Below, one piece after another: positions 16,766 to 23,680 of a stretch of DNA of 54,495 nt. A program made the position numbers and the translations under genes. A model generated the notes under the pieces. That model ran no database searches. It was given only the letters and a program-made list of their open reading frames with translations, and was not told the DNA's origin. The number at the start of each line of letters is the position of its first letter. Position 1 is the stretch's first letter. The stretch is from contig JAJTYR010000024.1 of NCBI GenBank assembly GCA_021463505.1, forward strand, positions 1-54,495, written 5' to 3'. This stretch comes from Burkholderiaceae bacterium. GTDB lineage: Bacteria; Pseudomonadota; Gammaproteobacteria; Burkholderiales; Burkholderiaceae_E.

Positions 16766-17773
16766 ATGGGCGACCGCAACGCATCGCTGCTCTGGATGTA
16801 CGAGAAGATGGTGGAGATCCGCCACTACGAAGAGACGATGGCCGCCGTCTATCTCGAGGGCAAGCTGCCGCCCAAGATCCAGAAGGGACTCGCGTTCGAC
16901 ATCGGCTCCGGGCCGGTTCCTGGCGAAATGCATCTCGCGGCTGGCCAGGAGCCGGTGGCAGTGGGGGTCTGCGCGCACCTGAAGAAGGAGGACACGGTGG
17001 TCGGCACACATCGGCCGCACCATTTCGCGATCGCCAAGGGCGTCCCGCTCGACCGCATGACCGCCGAGATGTTCGGCAAGGCCGCCGGCCTGGGCAAGGG
17101 CAAGGGCGGGCACATGCACCTGTTCGACCCGGAACACCGGTTCAGCTGCAGCGGCATCATTGGTGCGAGCCTGCCGCCGGCGTGCGGCGCGGCGCTGGCT
17201 GCGAAGAAGCTGGGCCGTGACTGGGTGGCGGTGGCATTTTTCGGCGAGGGTGCGGCCAATCAGGGGTCGTTCCACGAATCGCTGAACCTCGCGGCGCTGT
17301 GGAAGCTGCCGGTGCTGTTCGTCTGCGAAGACAATTACTGGGCGATCTCGGTGCCCAAGCCGCAGGCGACCTCGATCCCGAAGGTGTCCGATCGCGCGGC
17401 GGCCTACGGCATGCCGGGCGTGCACGTGCCGAACAACGATGCGGTCGAGGTGTGGGAGGCGGCGGGTGCGGCGATCGCGCGTGCGCGTCGCGGCGAGGGG
17501 CCAACGCTGCTCGAGGTGCGCACCGACCGCTACCTGGGGCACTTCCAGGGTGACGCCGAGGTCTATCGACCGAAGGACGAGGTCGCGAAGCTGCGCGCCA
17601 ACGATCCGATTCCACGGCTGGCCGCGCAGTTGAAGGCGCAGGGCCTGCTCGACGACGAACAGCGCGGCAGACTCGAGGCGCGCACCCGCACCCGCGTCGA
17701 CGAGGCCTACGCGTTCGCGCGCCGCGCCGGGTACCCGGCACCGGCCGACGCGCTGGCCGATCTGTTCGTCTGA
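16766..17773 (+). CDS. 2-oxoacid dehydrogenase-type E1 component, alpha subunit (AcoA/PdhA-like)
   Basis: This is a thiamine-diphosphate-dependent E1 alpha subunit of 335 residues, like those of acetoin, pyruvate or branched-chain 2-oxoacid dehydrogenases. Visible elements are IRHYEETMAAVY, GEMHLAAGQEPVAVGV, THRPHHFAIAKG, GKGKGGHMHLFD and the ThDP motif FFGEGAANQGSFHESLN. The first metal-binding residue of that motif is Glu, where most relatives have Asp (GDG). There is also a roughly 12-residue insertion before the GQEP segment. The ATG at 16766 has a strong AGGAGGGGAG ribosome binding site. E1 beta follows after 28 bases. The substrate cannot be read from sequence. Confidence 0.9.
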   Translation: MGDRNASLLWMYEKMVEIRHYEETMAAVYLEGKLPPKIQKGLAFDIGSGPVPGEMHLAAGQEPVAVGVCAHLKKEDTVVGTHRPHHFAIAKGVPLDRMTAEMFGKAAGLGKGKGGHMHLFDPEHRFSCSGIIGASLPPACGAALAAKKLGRDWVAVAFFGEGAANQGSFHESLNLAALWKLPVLFVCEDNYWAISVPKPQATSIPKVSDRAAAYGMPGVHVPNNDAVEVWEAAGAAIARARRGEGPTLLEVRTDRYLGHFQGDAEVYRPKDEVAKLRANDPIPRLAAQLKAQGLLDDEQRGRLEARTRTRVDEAYAFARRAGYPAPADALADLFV

Positions 17774-17801
17774 GCTTGCGACAACGAGAAGGAGGCCGAC
17801 C

Positions 17802-18842
17802 ATGAGCGAATCCCGTTCACTGACGATGGCCCAGGCGATCGCCGAGGCGATTGCGCAGGAGATGGAGCGCGATCCCGCGGTGTTCGTGATGGGCGAGGAT
17901 ATTGGCCGCTACGGCGGTATCTTCGGCGCCACCGGCGGCCTGCTCGAGAAATTCGGCCCCGAGCGCATCATGGATACGCCAATCTCCGAGACCGCGTTCA
18001 TCGGCGCGGCAACCGGTGCCGCCGCGACCGGCATGCGGCCAATCGCCGAACTGATGTTCGTCGATTTCTTCGGCGTGTGCATGGACCAGATCTACAACCA
18101 TCTCGCGAAGAACACCTACATGGCAGGGGGCAACCTGCGTCTGCCGGTGGTCTTGATGACCGCGATCGGCGGGGGCTACAACGACGCGGCGCAGCACTCT
18201 CAGTGCCTGTTCGGCACTTTCGCGCACATGCCCGGACTGAAGGTGGTGGTGCCGTCGAATGCCTACGACGCGAAGGGCCTGATGATCCAGTCGATCCGCG
18301 ACGACAACCCGGTGATGTTCATGTTCCACAAGGGGATCATGGGACTGCCGTGGATGGCCCACTTCGAGGGCAGCACCAACGAGGTGCCGCGCGAGGCGTA
18401 CACGGTGCCATTCGGTCAGGCGCGCACGGTGCGCGAAGGCGCCGACCTGACCATCGTCACGTTGAGCCAGATGGTGCACAAGGCGGCGCTGGCAGCCGTG
18501 GAACTCGGGCGTGAAGGGGTGAGTGCCGAGGTGATCGACCTGCGCACGCTGGTGCCGCTCGACCGCAAGGCGGTGCTGAAATCGGTCGCGAAGACCGGCC
18601 GGCTGCTGGTGGTCGACGAGGATTACCTGAGCTTCGGCCTGAGCGGGGAGATCGCCGCGATCGTCGCCGAGAACCTCGACACGGTGCGGCTGCGTGCGCC
18701 CGTGAGGCGACTCGCGGTGCCCGACGTGCCGATTCCCTACAGTCGCCCGCTCGAACAATTCGTGATTCCGCAGGTCGAGTCGATCGTCGGGGCTGCTCGT
18801 GCACTGTGCCGCGCGCCGCTTGTCCAGGCGATGCCGGCGTGA
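17802..18842 (+). CDS. 2-oxoacid dehydrogenase-type E1 component, beta subunit (AcoB/PdhB-like)
   Basis: This is the partner of the preceding E1 alpha (346 residues). The N-terminal transketolase-like pyrimidine-binding domain has VFVMGEDIGRYGG and the catalytic Glu region DTPISETAFIGAATGAA. The C-terminal domain has VIDLRTLVPLDRKAVLKSV and LVVDEDYLSFGLSGEI. DVPIPYSRPLE near the C-terminus is shared with acetoin and pyruvate E1 beta chains. A GAAGGAGG ribosome binding site precedes the ATG. The stop overlaps the GTG start of the lipoyl-domain gene (GTGA), so the two are translationally coupled. Confidence 0.92.
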   Translation: MSESRSLTMAQAIAEAIAQEMERDPAVFVMGEDIGRYGGIFGATGGLLEKFGPERIMDTPISETAFIGAATGAAATGMRPIAELMFVDFFGVCMDQIYNHLAKNTYMAGGNLRLPVVLMTAIGGGYNDAAQHSQCLFGTFAHMPGLKVVVPSNAYDAKGLMIQSIRDDNPVMFMFHKGIMGLPWMAHFEGSTNEVPREAYTVPFGQARTVREGADLTIVTLSQMVHKAALAAVELGREGVSAEVIDLRTLVPLDRKAVLKSVAKTGRLLVVDEDYLSFGLSGEIAAIVAENLDTVRLRAPVRRLAVPDVPIPYSRPLEQFVIPQVESIVGAARALCRAPLVQAMPA

Positions 18843-19090
18843 GCGCCATCACGCTGGACGACGCGGTCTGGACAGACGTCGAGGAGGGCACCGAGGCGCT
18901 GGTCGATCGCTGGCTGGTCGCCGAGCACGCGACGGTGCACGCTGGCCAGCCGGTGGCGTCCGTGGTGCTGGTCAAGACCACGATCGATGTGCCCGCGCCG
19001 GCTGATGGGGTGCTCGAACGCATTCTCGTCGGCGCCGGCGAGACCTTTGCACGCGGCGTGCCGATCGGCACGCTGCGCGACGCCGGCTGA
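18839..19090 (+). CDS. Free-standing lipoyl/biotinyl-attachment domain protein
   Basis: The whole 83-residue protein is one lipoyl-like hammerhead domain. It has an N-terminal strand (DAVWTDVEEGTEALV), the modification hairpin VLVKTTIDVPAPADG with acceptor Lys46, and the second half ERILVGAGETFARG. The pattern fits E2-type lipoyl domains (ETDKA..V.AP..G) rather than the longer GcvH fold. There is no linker, peripheral-subunit-binding domain or acyltransferase domain. The GTG start overlaps the E1 beta stop, and the next gene, a lipoate-ligase homologue, begins on the base after its stop. The context makes it the acyl carrier for the upstream E1. Biotin instead of lipoate cannot be excluded. 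Confidence 0.85.
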   Translation: MSAITLDDAVWTDVEEGTEALVDRWLVAEHATVHAGQPVASVVLVKTTIDVPAPADGVLERILVGAGETFARGVPIGTLRDAG

Positions 19091-19810
19091 ATGCAGGTCG
19101 AGGCGGCGGTCGCCGACGAGCACGCCTGGGTTGCGAGCATCCTCGACACCGACATCCGCGACGCGGTGTGGCGCGTCTGGCTCTATCCGGCGGCCGAGAT
19201 CGTGCTCGGCTGCTCGCAACGCGCGCTGCTGGCCGAAGTGGTACGGCGTGCCCCTGCCGGCATGCCGGTCACGGTTCGGCCTTCCGGGGGCGGAGCAGTG
19301 CTCGCAGGACCGTGGATGATCGGCGCCAGCATCGTCGTGCCACCCGACCATCGGTTGCTCGCCGGTGGACTGGTTGCCAGCTATCGCTGGCTGGGCGAAC
19401 TGCATGCGCAGGTGATGTGCAAGGCCGGCGTCGACGCGCGTACGGTGGTGCCGCAACGCCGGTCGCTGCCGCCCGGGCCGCTGCGGGACGCGCCGCGGCA
19501 GGCGGCCGCCGGGGAAATCAGCTGGGCCTGCTTCGGTTCGCTGTCGCCCTGGGAAGTGACCGATGCGGCGGGCCGCAAACTCACCGGGCTGGCGCAGCAA
19601 CGCCGGCGCGGTGGCGTCGCCTTCTCGGCCGGGACGCTGATCGCGCGGCCCGACTGGCGATGGCTGTGCGAAGCGCTGGGCGCACCCGACGACGCGACGT
19701 CACTGGATCGATTCACCGGGGCCTGCAACGAAGCGTCCGGTGTGGCGGCGCTCGATGCGCGTGGGTGGGCCGAGCGGATCGACCGGGCACTCGGGGCCGC
19801 ACTCGGCTGA
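19091..19810 (+). CDS. Lipoate-protein ligase A family protein
   Basis: This 239-residue protein belongs to the LplA/LipB/BirA fold. It has the lipoyl-binding loop RPSGGGAVLAGPWMIG (residues 63-78). The conserved ligase lysine appears as Lys163 in AAGRKLTGLAQQRRRGG, followed by GVAFSAGTLI. It lacks the C-terminal accessory domain of E. coli LplA, so it may be a transferase or half of a bipartite ligase. The ATG directly abuts the lipoyl gene stop. It most likely modifies that domain specifically; this is inferred from adjacency. The gene converges on an aminotransferase gene 46 bases away. Confidence 0.85.
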   Translation: MQVEAAVADEHAWVASILDTDIRDAVWRVWLYPAAEIVLGCSQRALLAEVVRRAPAGMPVTVRPSGGGAVLAGPWMIGASIVVPPDHRLLAGGLVASYRWLGELHAQVMCKAGVDARTVVPQRRSLPPGPLRDAPRQAAAGEISWACFGSLSPWEVTDAAGRKLTGLAQQRRRGGVAFSAGTLIARPDWRWLCEALGAPDDATSLDRFTGACNEASGVAALDARGWAERIDRALGAALG

Positions 19811-19856
19811 CGGCGCCGGCCACGGTGCGCCGCGAGCGCCTCGCTTCCTGATCGCG

Positions 19857-20984
19857 TCAGAGCGCGCGCGCGAGCGCCTCGTCGAGCGTGCGCACGGTGC
19901 GCCCCACGTCCTGGAGCTTGTCCAGCCCGAAGAGTCCGATCCGGAAGGTGCGGAAGTCGTCCGGCTCGCCGCACTGCAGCGGAACGCCTGCGGCGATCTG
20001 CAGGCCCTGTTCGGCCAGCTTGCGCCCGGAGTGGATGTCGGGATCGTCGGTGTAGGCCACTACGACCCCCGGTGCTTCGAAGCCAGCTGCGGCCACGCTG
20101 GGGAAGCCGCGCGTGGCGAGCAGCGCGCGCACCCGGTCGCCGAGTTCCTGCTGTGCGTCGCGAGCCCGACCGAAGCCGAAGCGCTGCGTCTCGAGCATCG
20201 CGTCGCGTACGCGCACCAGCGCCTCGGTGGGCAGCGTCGCGTGGTAGCCGTGGCCGCCCGCTTCGTAGGTCTGCATGATCTGCAGCCACTTGCGCAGGTC
20301 GCAGGCGAAACTGGTGGAACGGGTGTCTTCGATGCGCTGGCGAGCGCGTTCGCCCAGCATCACCAGTGCGCAGCAGGCCGGCCCGCTCCATCCTTTCTGC
20401 GGTGCGCTGATCAGCACGTCGACGCCCAGGGCGGTCATGTCGACCCAGATCGCGCCCGAGGCGATACAGTCGAGGACGAACAGCCCGCCCGCGGCGCGCG
20501 TGGCGGTGGTCACCGCGCGCAACCAGGATTCCGGAAGGATCAGGCCGGAGGCCGTCTCGACGTGTGGCGCGAACACCACGTCGGGCCGTTCACGCTCGAT
20601 CGTGGCAATCACCTCGTCCAGTGGCGCGGGCGCAAACGGCGCCTGTCGTCCCGGCTGCGTGGGCCGCGCGCCGAGCACGGTGGCCGCCGACGGAATCGCG
20701 CCCATCTCGAACATCTGCGTCCAGCGATAACTGAACCAGCCGTTGCGCACCACCAGTACCTTGCGCCCGGTCGCGAACTGGCGCGCCACCGCCTCCATGC
20801 CGAAGGTGCCGCTGCCCGGGACGACGACCGCCGCGCTGCCGCGATAGGCGTCCTCGAGCACCGCGGAGATGTCGCGCATCACGCCCTGGAAGCGCTGCGA
20901 CATGTGGTTCAGCGTGCGATCGGTGTAGACCACCGAGTATTCGAGCAGGCCGTCTGGATCGACTTCGGGACGCAGGCCGGGCAT
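19857..20984 (-). CDS. Class V PLP-dependent aminotransferase (alanine/serine-glyoxylate type)
   Basis: This is a fold-type I class V aminotransferase of 375 residues. The features are VVPGSGTFGMEAVARQF (glycine-rich PLP phosphate contact), VLDCIASGAIWVDMTALGVD (the PLP-pyridine Asp region) and SAPQKGWSGPACCALV with the Schiff-base Lys near residue 190. The closest well-known types are alanine-glyoxylate and serine-pyruvate/glyoxylate aminotransferases, but the substrate pair is not readable. It lies 52 bases downstream of the DUF3501 gene on the same strand and may be the last gene of that operon. Confidence 0.85.
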   Translation of the reverse strand: MPGLRPEVDPDGLLEYSVVYTDRTLNHMSQRFQGVMRDISAVLEDAYRGSAAVVVPGSGTFGMEAVARQFATGRKVLVVRNGWFSYRWTQMFEMGAIPSAATVLGARPTQPGRQAPFAPAPLDEVIATIERERPDVVFAPHVETASGLILPESWLRAVTTATRAAGGLFVLDCIASGAIWVDMTALGVDVLISAPQKGWSGPACCALVMLGERARQRIEDTRSTSFACDLRKWLQIMQTYEAGGHGYHATLPTEALVRVRDAMLETQRFGFGRARDAQQELGDRVRALLATRGFPSVAAAGFEAPGVVVAYTDDPDIHSGRKLAEQGLQIAAGVPLQCGEPDDFRTFRIGLFGLDKLQDVGRTVRTLDEALARAL

Positions 20985-21036
20985 CTCTGGATTCCGTCGA
21001 ATGGGTCAGTGATCGCGCGGCGGATCCTCCCCGCCT

Positions 21037-21621
21037 TCAGTCGAGATCGGCCACCAGGGCGTCGCGCACCGCGACCGGCAGCGGATTCGCCTCGGCGCGG
21101 TAGTTCTCGTGATCGACACCGACCGACAGCGCCGCGCCACGCGCCAGCGCGTCGGCCATGTCGTCGGTGAGCTCGAACCGCACGAAGTGTACCGCCGAAG
21201 TCTTCTCCTCGTTCTCGCGCTCGAGATCCTCGTCGGCGATCGCGTACACGCGCGGCGCCCCCTCCACCTGCACCCAGAGCCGGTCTTCCACGCCGCGCAG
21301 GCGCGCCAGTTCGCGACGCCGGACGTCGACGTCGTCGTACTCGATCAGCATCGTCGCCTTGAGGTTGCGGCCGTCGGGGATCAGCGGATTGTAGGCCTCG
21401 AGTTCGTGCTCGATGCCCTGCTCCTCGAAGATCTTCTCGATGCGCAACATCTCCTGGATCTGGTAGCGCACGGTCAGTTCGTCCTCGAACAGCAGCGTGA
21501 CGTGCCCGCCCAGCGCCACGCTGCGGTTCTTCTTGTGCTCCATCACCTTGTGCCGGAACTCGGGCCGCGCCTTCGCGTAGGCCTCGAGTGTCATCAGCGA
21601 CTCACGGCTCACTTTCGCCAT
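21037..21621 (-). CDS. DUF3501 family protein
   Basis: This 194-residue cytoplasmic protein belongs to the DUF3501 family, recognised from its N-terminus (SLMTLEAYAKARPEFRHKVM) and from GGHVTLLFEDELTVRYQIQEM. It has no signal sequence, membrane segment or cysteine-rich motif. Its function is unknown. In many bacteria it accompanies rubrerythrin and an Hdr-like Fe-S protein, as here, which suggests a redox or peroxide-stress role. The start lies 16 bases after the Hdr-like gene stop. Confidence 0.88.
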   Translation of the reverse strand: MAKVSRESLMTLEAYAKARPEFRHKVMEHKKNRSVALGGHVTLLFEDELTVRYQIQEMLRIEKIFEEQGIEHELEAYNPLIPDGRNLKATMLIEYDDVDVRRRELARLRGVEDRLWVQVEGAPRVYAIADEDLERENEEKTSAVHFVRFELTDDMADALARGAALSVGVDHENYRAEANPLPVAVRDALVADLD

Positions 21622-21637
21622 TTCCGTTGCTTCCCTG

Positions 21638-22996
21638 TCAACGATTCAATCCGTACGCGATCCGCAGCAGCGTAAGCGGATGCGCGAGCTTGCCCGCCGT
21701 TGCCCGCCCGGCCTCGGTCATTCCCTGCTCGATGTGGTGCCCGGCGAGCTGGCAGTCGGAGGCGATCCAGTCGGGCTCGCCGTCGGGGTGCTCGCCCATC
21801 TGGCGGAACACCGGCTTGCCGATCTTCATCGCGATCTCGTGGAATTCCTTCTTCACGCCCCAGGTGCCGGCGTGCCCCGAGCAGCGCTCGATCGTGTTCA
21901 GGCTCGTGCCCGGCACCATCTGCAGCATCTCGCGCGTCTTCTGGCCGACGTTCTGCACCCGCAGGTGGCAGGCGACGTGATAGGAGACCTTGCCCAGCGC
22001 GGTGCCGAAGTCGGTCTTCAGCAAGCCGTCCTTCGCGCGCAGCACGAAGTATTCGAACGGGTCGAACATCGCGTCCTGCACCGCCCTCACGTCCGCGTCG
22101 TCCGGGTACAGCATCGGCAGTTCCTGCTTGAACATCAGTGCGCACGACGGAATCGGGGCGAGGATCGCGTAGCCGGCGCGCGCGAGCTTCGCCAGTGCCG
22201 GTATGTTCCGTTCCTTCAGCGTGTGCACCGACTCGAGGTCGCCGAGTTCGAGCTTCGGCATCCCGCAACAGGCTTCCTTCTCGGCGAGCACGTAGGGGAT
22301 CGCGTTGTGCTCAAGCACGCGGGCCAGGTCGTGGCCGATGCCGGGTTCGTTGTAGTTGACGTAGCAGGTGGCGTAGATCGCCACCTTGCCGGGGGTGCGC
22401 TCGCCGTCGCGCACCGGATGCGCCTTCGACGGCACGACGTATGAACGGAACCGGTCGCTGGTGAACGGCGGCAGCCAGGCGTCACGGTGCACGCCGATGG
22501 CCTTCTCGCCGAGCCTGCGCGCGGTCTTGTTGCGCGCCAGCGCATTGACCGCCTGGACCACGACCGGGATGCCGGCGAGCGTGCCGTTGCGGTCGGTCGA
22601 CGACAGCTGCACGTCGCGAAATCGCGTCGGCGTGCCCTGGCGGAACTGGATCGCCTTGCCGCGCAACATCAGGTGCGGGAAATCGACGTTCCAGGTGTGC
22701 GGCGGCACGTACGGGCACTTCGTCATGAAGCACAGGTCGCACAGGTAGCACTGGTCGACCACCTTCCAGTAATCCTTGCGGTCGACGCCGTCGACCTCGC
22801 CGCTGGCGGACTCGTCGACCAGGTCGAACAGGGTCGGGAAGGCGTTGCACAGGCTCAGGCAGCGCCTGCAGCCGTGGCAGATGTCGAACACGCGCTGCAT
22901 TTCGTCGAGCGCCTTCGTCTGGTCGTGGAACTCGGGATTCTTCCAGTCGAGCGGGTGACGGGTAGGGGCTTCGAGCGAACCTTCACGTGCGGTCAT
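21638..22996 (-). CDS. Heterodisulfide-reductase-like iron-sulfur protein (CCG domains)
   Basis: This 452-residue protein has two N-terminal 4Fe-4S motifs (CHGCRRCLSLCNAFP and CYLCDLCFMTKCPY). Two CCG-type domains follow (ATCYVNYNEPGIG...EKEACCGMPKLE, and YHVACHLRVQNVG...IERCSGHAGTWG). That layout matches the HdrD/GlpC family of soluble electron-transfer subunits. Its partner could be rubrerythrin or a flavoprotein, so the reaction is unknown. A rho-independent terminator lies between it and the upstream rubrerythrin gene, which would lower its expression relative to rubrerythrin. DUF3501 follows directly. Confidence 0.88.
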   Translation of the reverse strand: MTAREGSLEAPTRHPLDWKNPEFHDQTKALDEMQRVFDICHGCRRCLSLCNAFPTLFDLVDESASGEVDGVDRKDYWKVVDQCYLCDLCFMTKCPYVPPHTWNVDFPHLMLRGKAIQFRQGTPTRFRDVQLSSTDRNGTLAGIPVVVQAVNALARNKTARRLGEKAIGVHRDAWLPPFTSDRFRSYVVPSKAHPVRDGERTPGKVAIYATCYVNYNEPGIGHDLARVLEHNAIPYVLAEKEACCGMPKLELGDLESVHTLKERNIPALAKLARAGYAILAPIPSCALMFKQELPMLYPDDADVRAVQDAMFDPFEYFVLRAKDGLLKTDFGTALGKVSYHVACHLRVQNVGQKTREMLQMVPGTSLNTIERCSGHAGTWGVKKEFHEIAMKIGKPVFRQMGEHPDGEPDWIASDCQLAGHHIEQGMTEAGRATAGKLAHPLTLLRIAYGLNR

Positions 22997-23042
22997 CGTC
23001 GTTCCCGGCAGGTGTCCGGCGCGCAGCGCGCCGGCGTGAATG

Positions 23043-23073
23043 AAAAGGGGAGCTCCTGGATGCGGAGCTCCCC
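23043..23073 (-). terminator. Terminator between rubrerythrin and the Hdr-like gene
   Basis: Perfect 10-bp arms, GGGGAGCTCC (23047-23056) and GGAGCTCCCC (23064-23073), flank a 7-base loop. Read on the minus strand, the hairpin is followed by TTTT. Transcription from the rubrerythrin promoter would mostly stop here, with the downstream genes reached by read-through. Confidence 0.8.
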
Positions 23074-23125
23074 TCGCGTTGCGCGAGCCGATCGGCCGGG
23101 CCTGCGGTCGATCGGCCAGCGCGGT

Positions 23126-23545
23126 TCAGGCCAGCGATTCGAGGGCCTTGGCGAACTTGTTCGCGTGCGAGCGCTCGGCCTTGGCCAGGGTTTCGAACCA
23201 GTCGGCGATTTCGTCGAAGCCTTCCTCGCGGGCGGTCCTGGCCATGCCCGGGTACATGTCGGTGTACTCGTGCGTCTCGCCGGCGACCGCCGACTTCAGG
23301 TTGGCCTGCGAGTTGCCGATCGGCAGGTCGGTCGCCGGATCGCCCACTTCGGCCAGATAGTCGAGGTGGCCGTGCGCGTGGCCGGTCTCGCCTTCCGCGG
23401 TCGAACGGAACAGCGCGGCGACTTCCGGCTGACCCTCGACGTCGGCCTTGTTCGCGAAGTACAGGTAGCGGCGATTCGCCTGGCTCTCGCCGGCGAACGC
23501 GTCCTTCAGGTTCTGGTGGGTTTTCGTGCTCTTCAGGCTGGGCAT
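23126..23545 (-). CDS. Rubrerythrin (ferritin-like diiron protein, no rubredoxin domain)
   Basis: Rubrerythrins reduce hydrogen peroxide at a diiron site. The 139-residue protein is a four-helix ferritin-like domain. The Glu-rich iron-binding segments are visible: [49 protein letters not shown] and [14 protein letters not shown]. The C-terminal rubredoxin domain of classic rubrerythrin is absent, so an external electron donor is needed; the Hdr-like Fe-S protein downstream is a candidate. The ATG at 23545 follows an AAGGAG ribosome binding site. A longer in-frame start upstream is rejected because it lacks such a site. Confidence 0.93.
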   Translation of the reverse strand: MPSLKSTKTHQNLKDAFAGESQANRRYLYFANKADVEGQPEVAALFRSTAEGETGHAHGHLDYLAEVGDPATDLPIGNSQANLKSAVAGETHEYTDMYPGMARTAREEGFDEIADWFETLAKAERSHANKFAKALESLA

Positions 23546-23618
23546 GGAGGTCTCCTTTTCGAAGGGGTATGCGGGACGATGCGCCCGGCCGCGCGCGCTG
23601 TCGTGGCCGACCCGAACG

Positions 23619-23658
23619 AATGTAACCACGCTCGATCGGAAACTCCAATTGGAGATTC
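23619..23658 (-). promoter_or_regulatory. Rubrerythrin promoter overlapped by a 20-bp palindrome
   Basis: On the minus strand TTGGAG (23648-23643), an 18-base spacer and TACATT (23624-23619) form a plausible sigma-70 promoter. The -35 lies inside CTCCAATTGGAG (23643-23654), a perfect 12-bp palindrome. It extends to 20 bp (23639-23658) with a single mismatched pair. A dimeric repressor bound here would block RNA polymerase; the regulator is unknown. Confidence 0.55.
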
Positions 23659-23680
23659 AAATGCAATCGATTGTCTTCGA

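Noticed and set aside
16766-22996. Assigning the lone lipoyl domain and the Hdr-like protein to an sHdr-LbpA sulfur oxidation system
   Set aside because: The lipoyl domain is short and E2-like rather than GcvH-like. The Hdr-like gene is on the other strand in a rubrerythrin/DUF3501 operon, and no hdrA/B/C, tusA or dsrE genes are present.
23546-23629. An N-terminally longer rubrerythrin starting at 23629
   Set aside because: The extra 28 codons contain the ribosome binding site of the ATG at 23545 and are not conserved rubrerythrin sequence.
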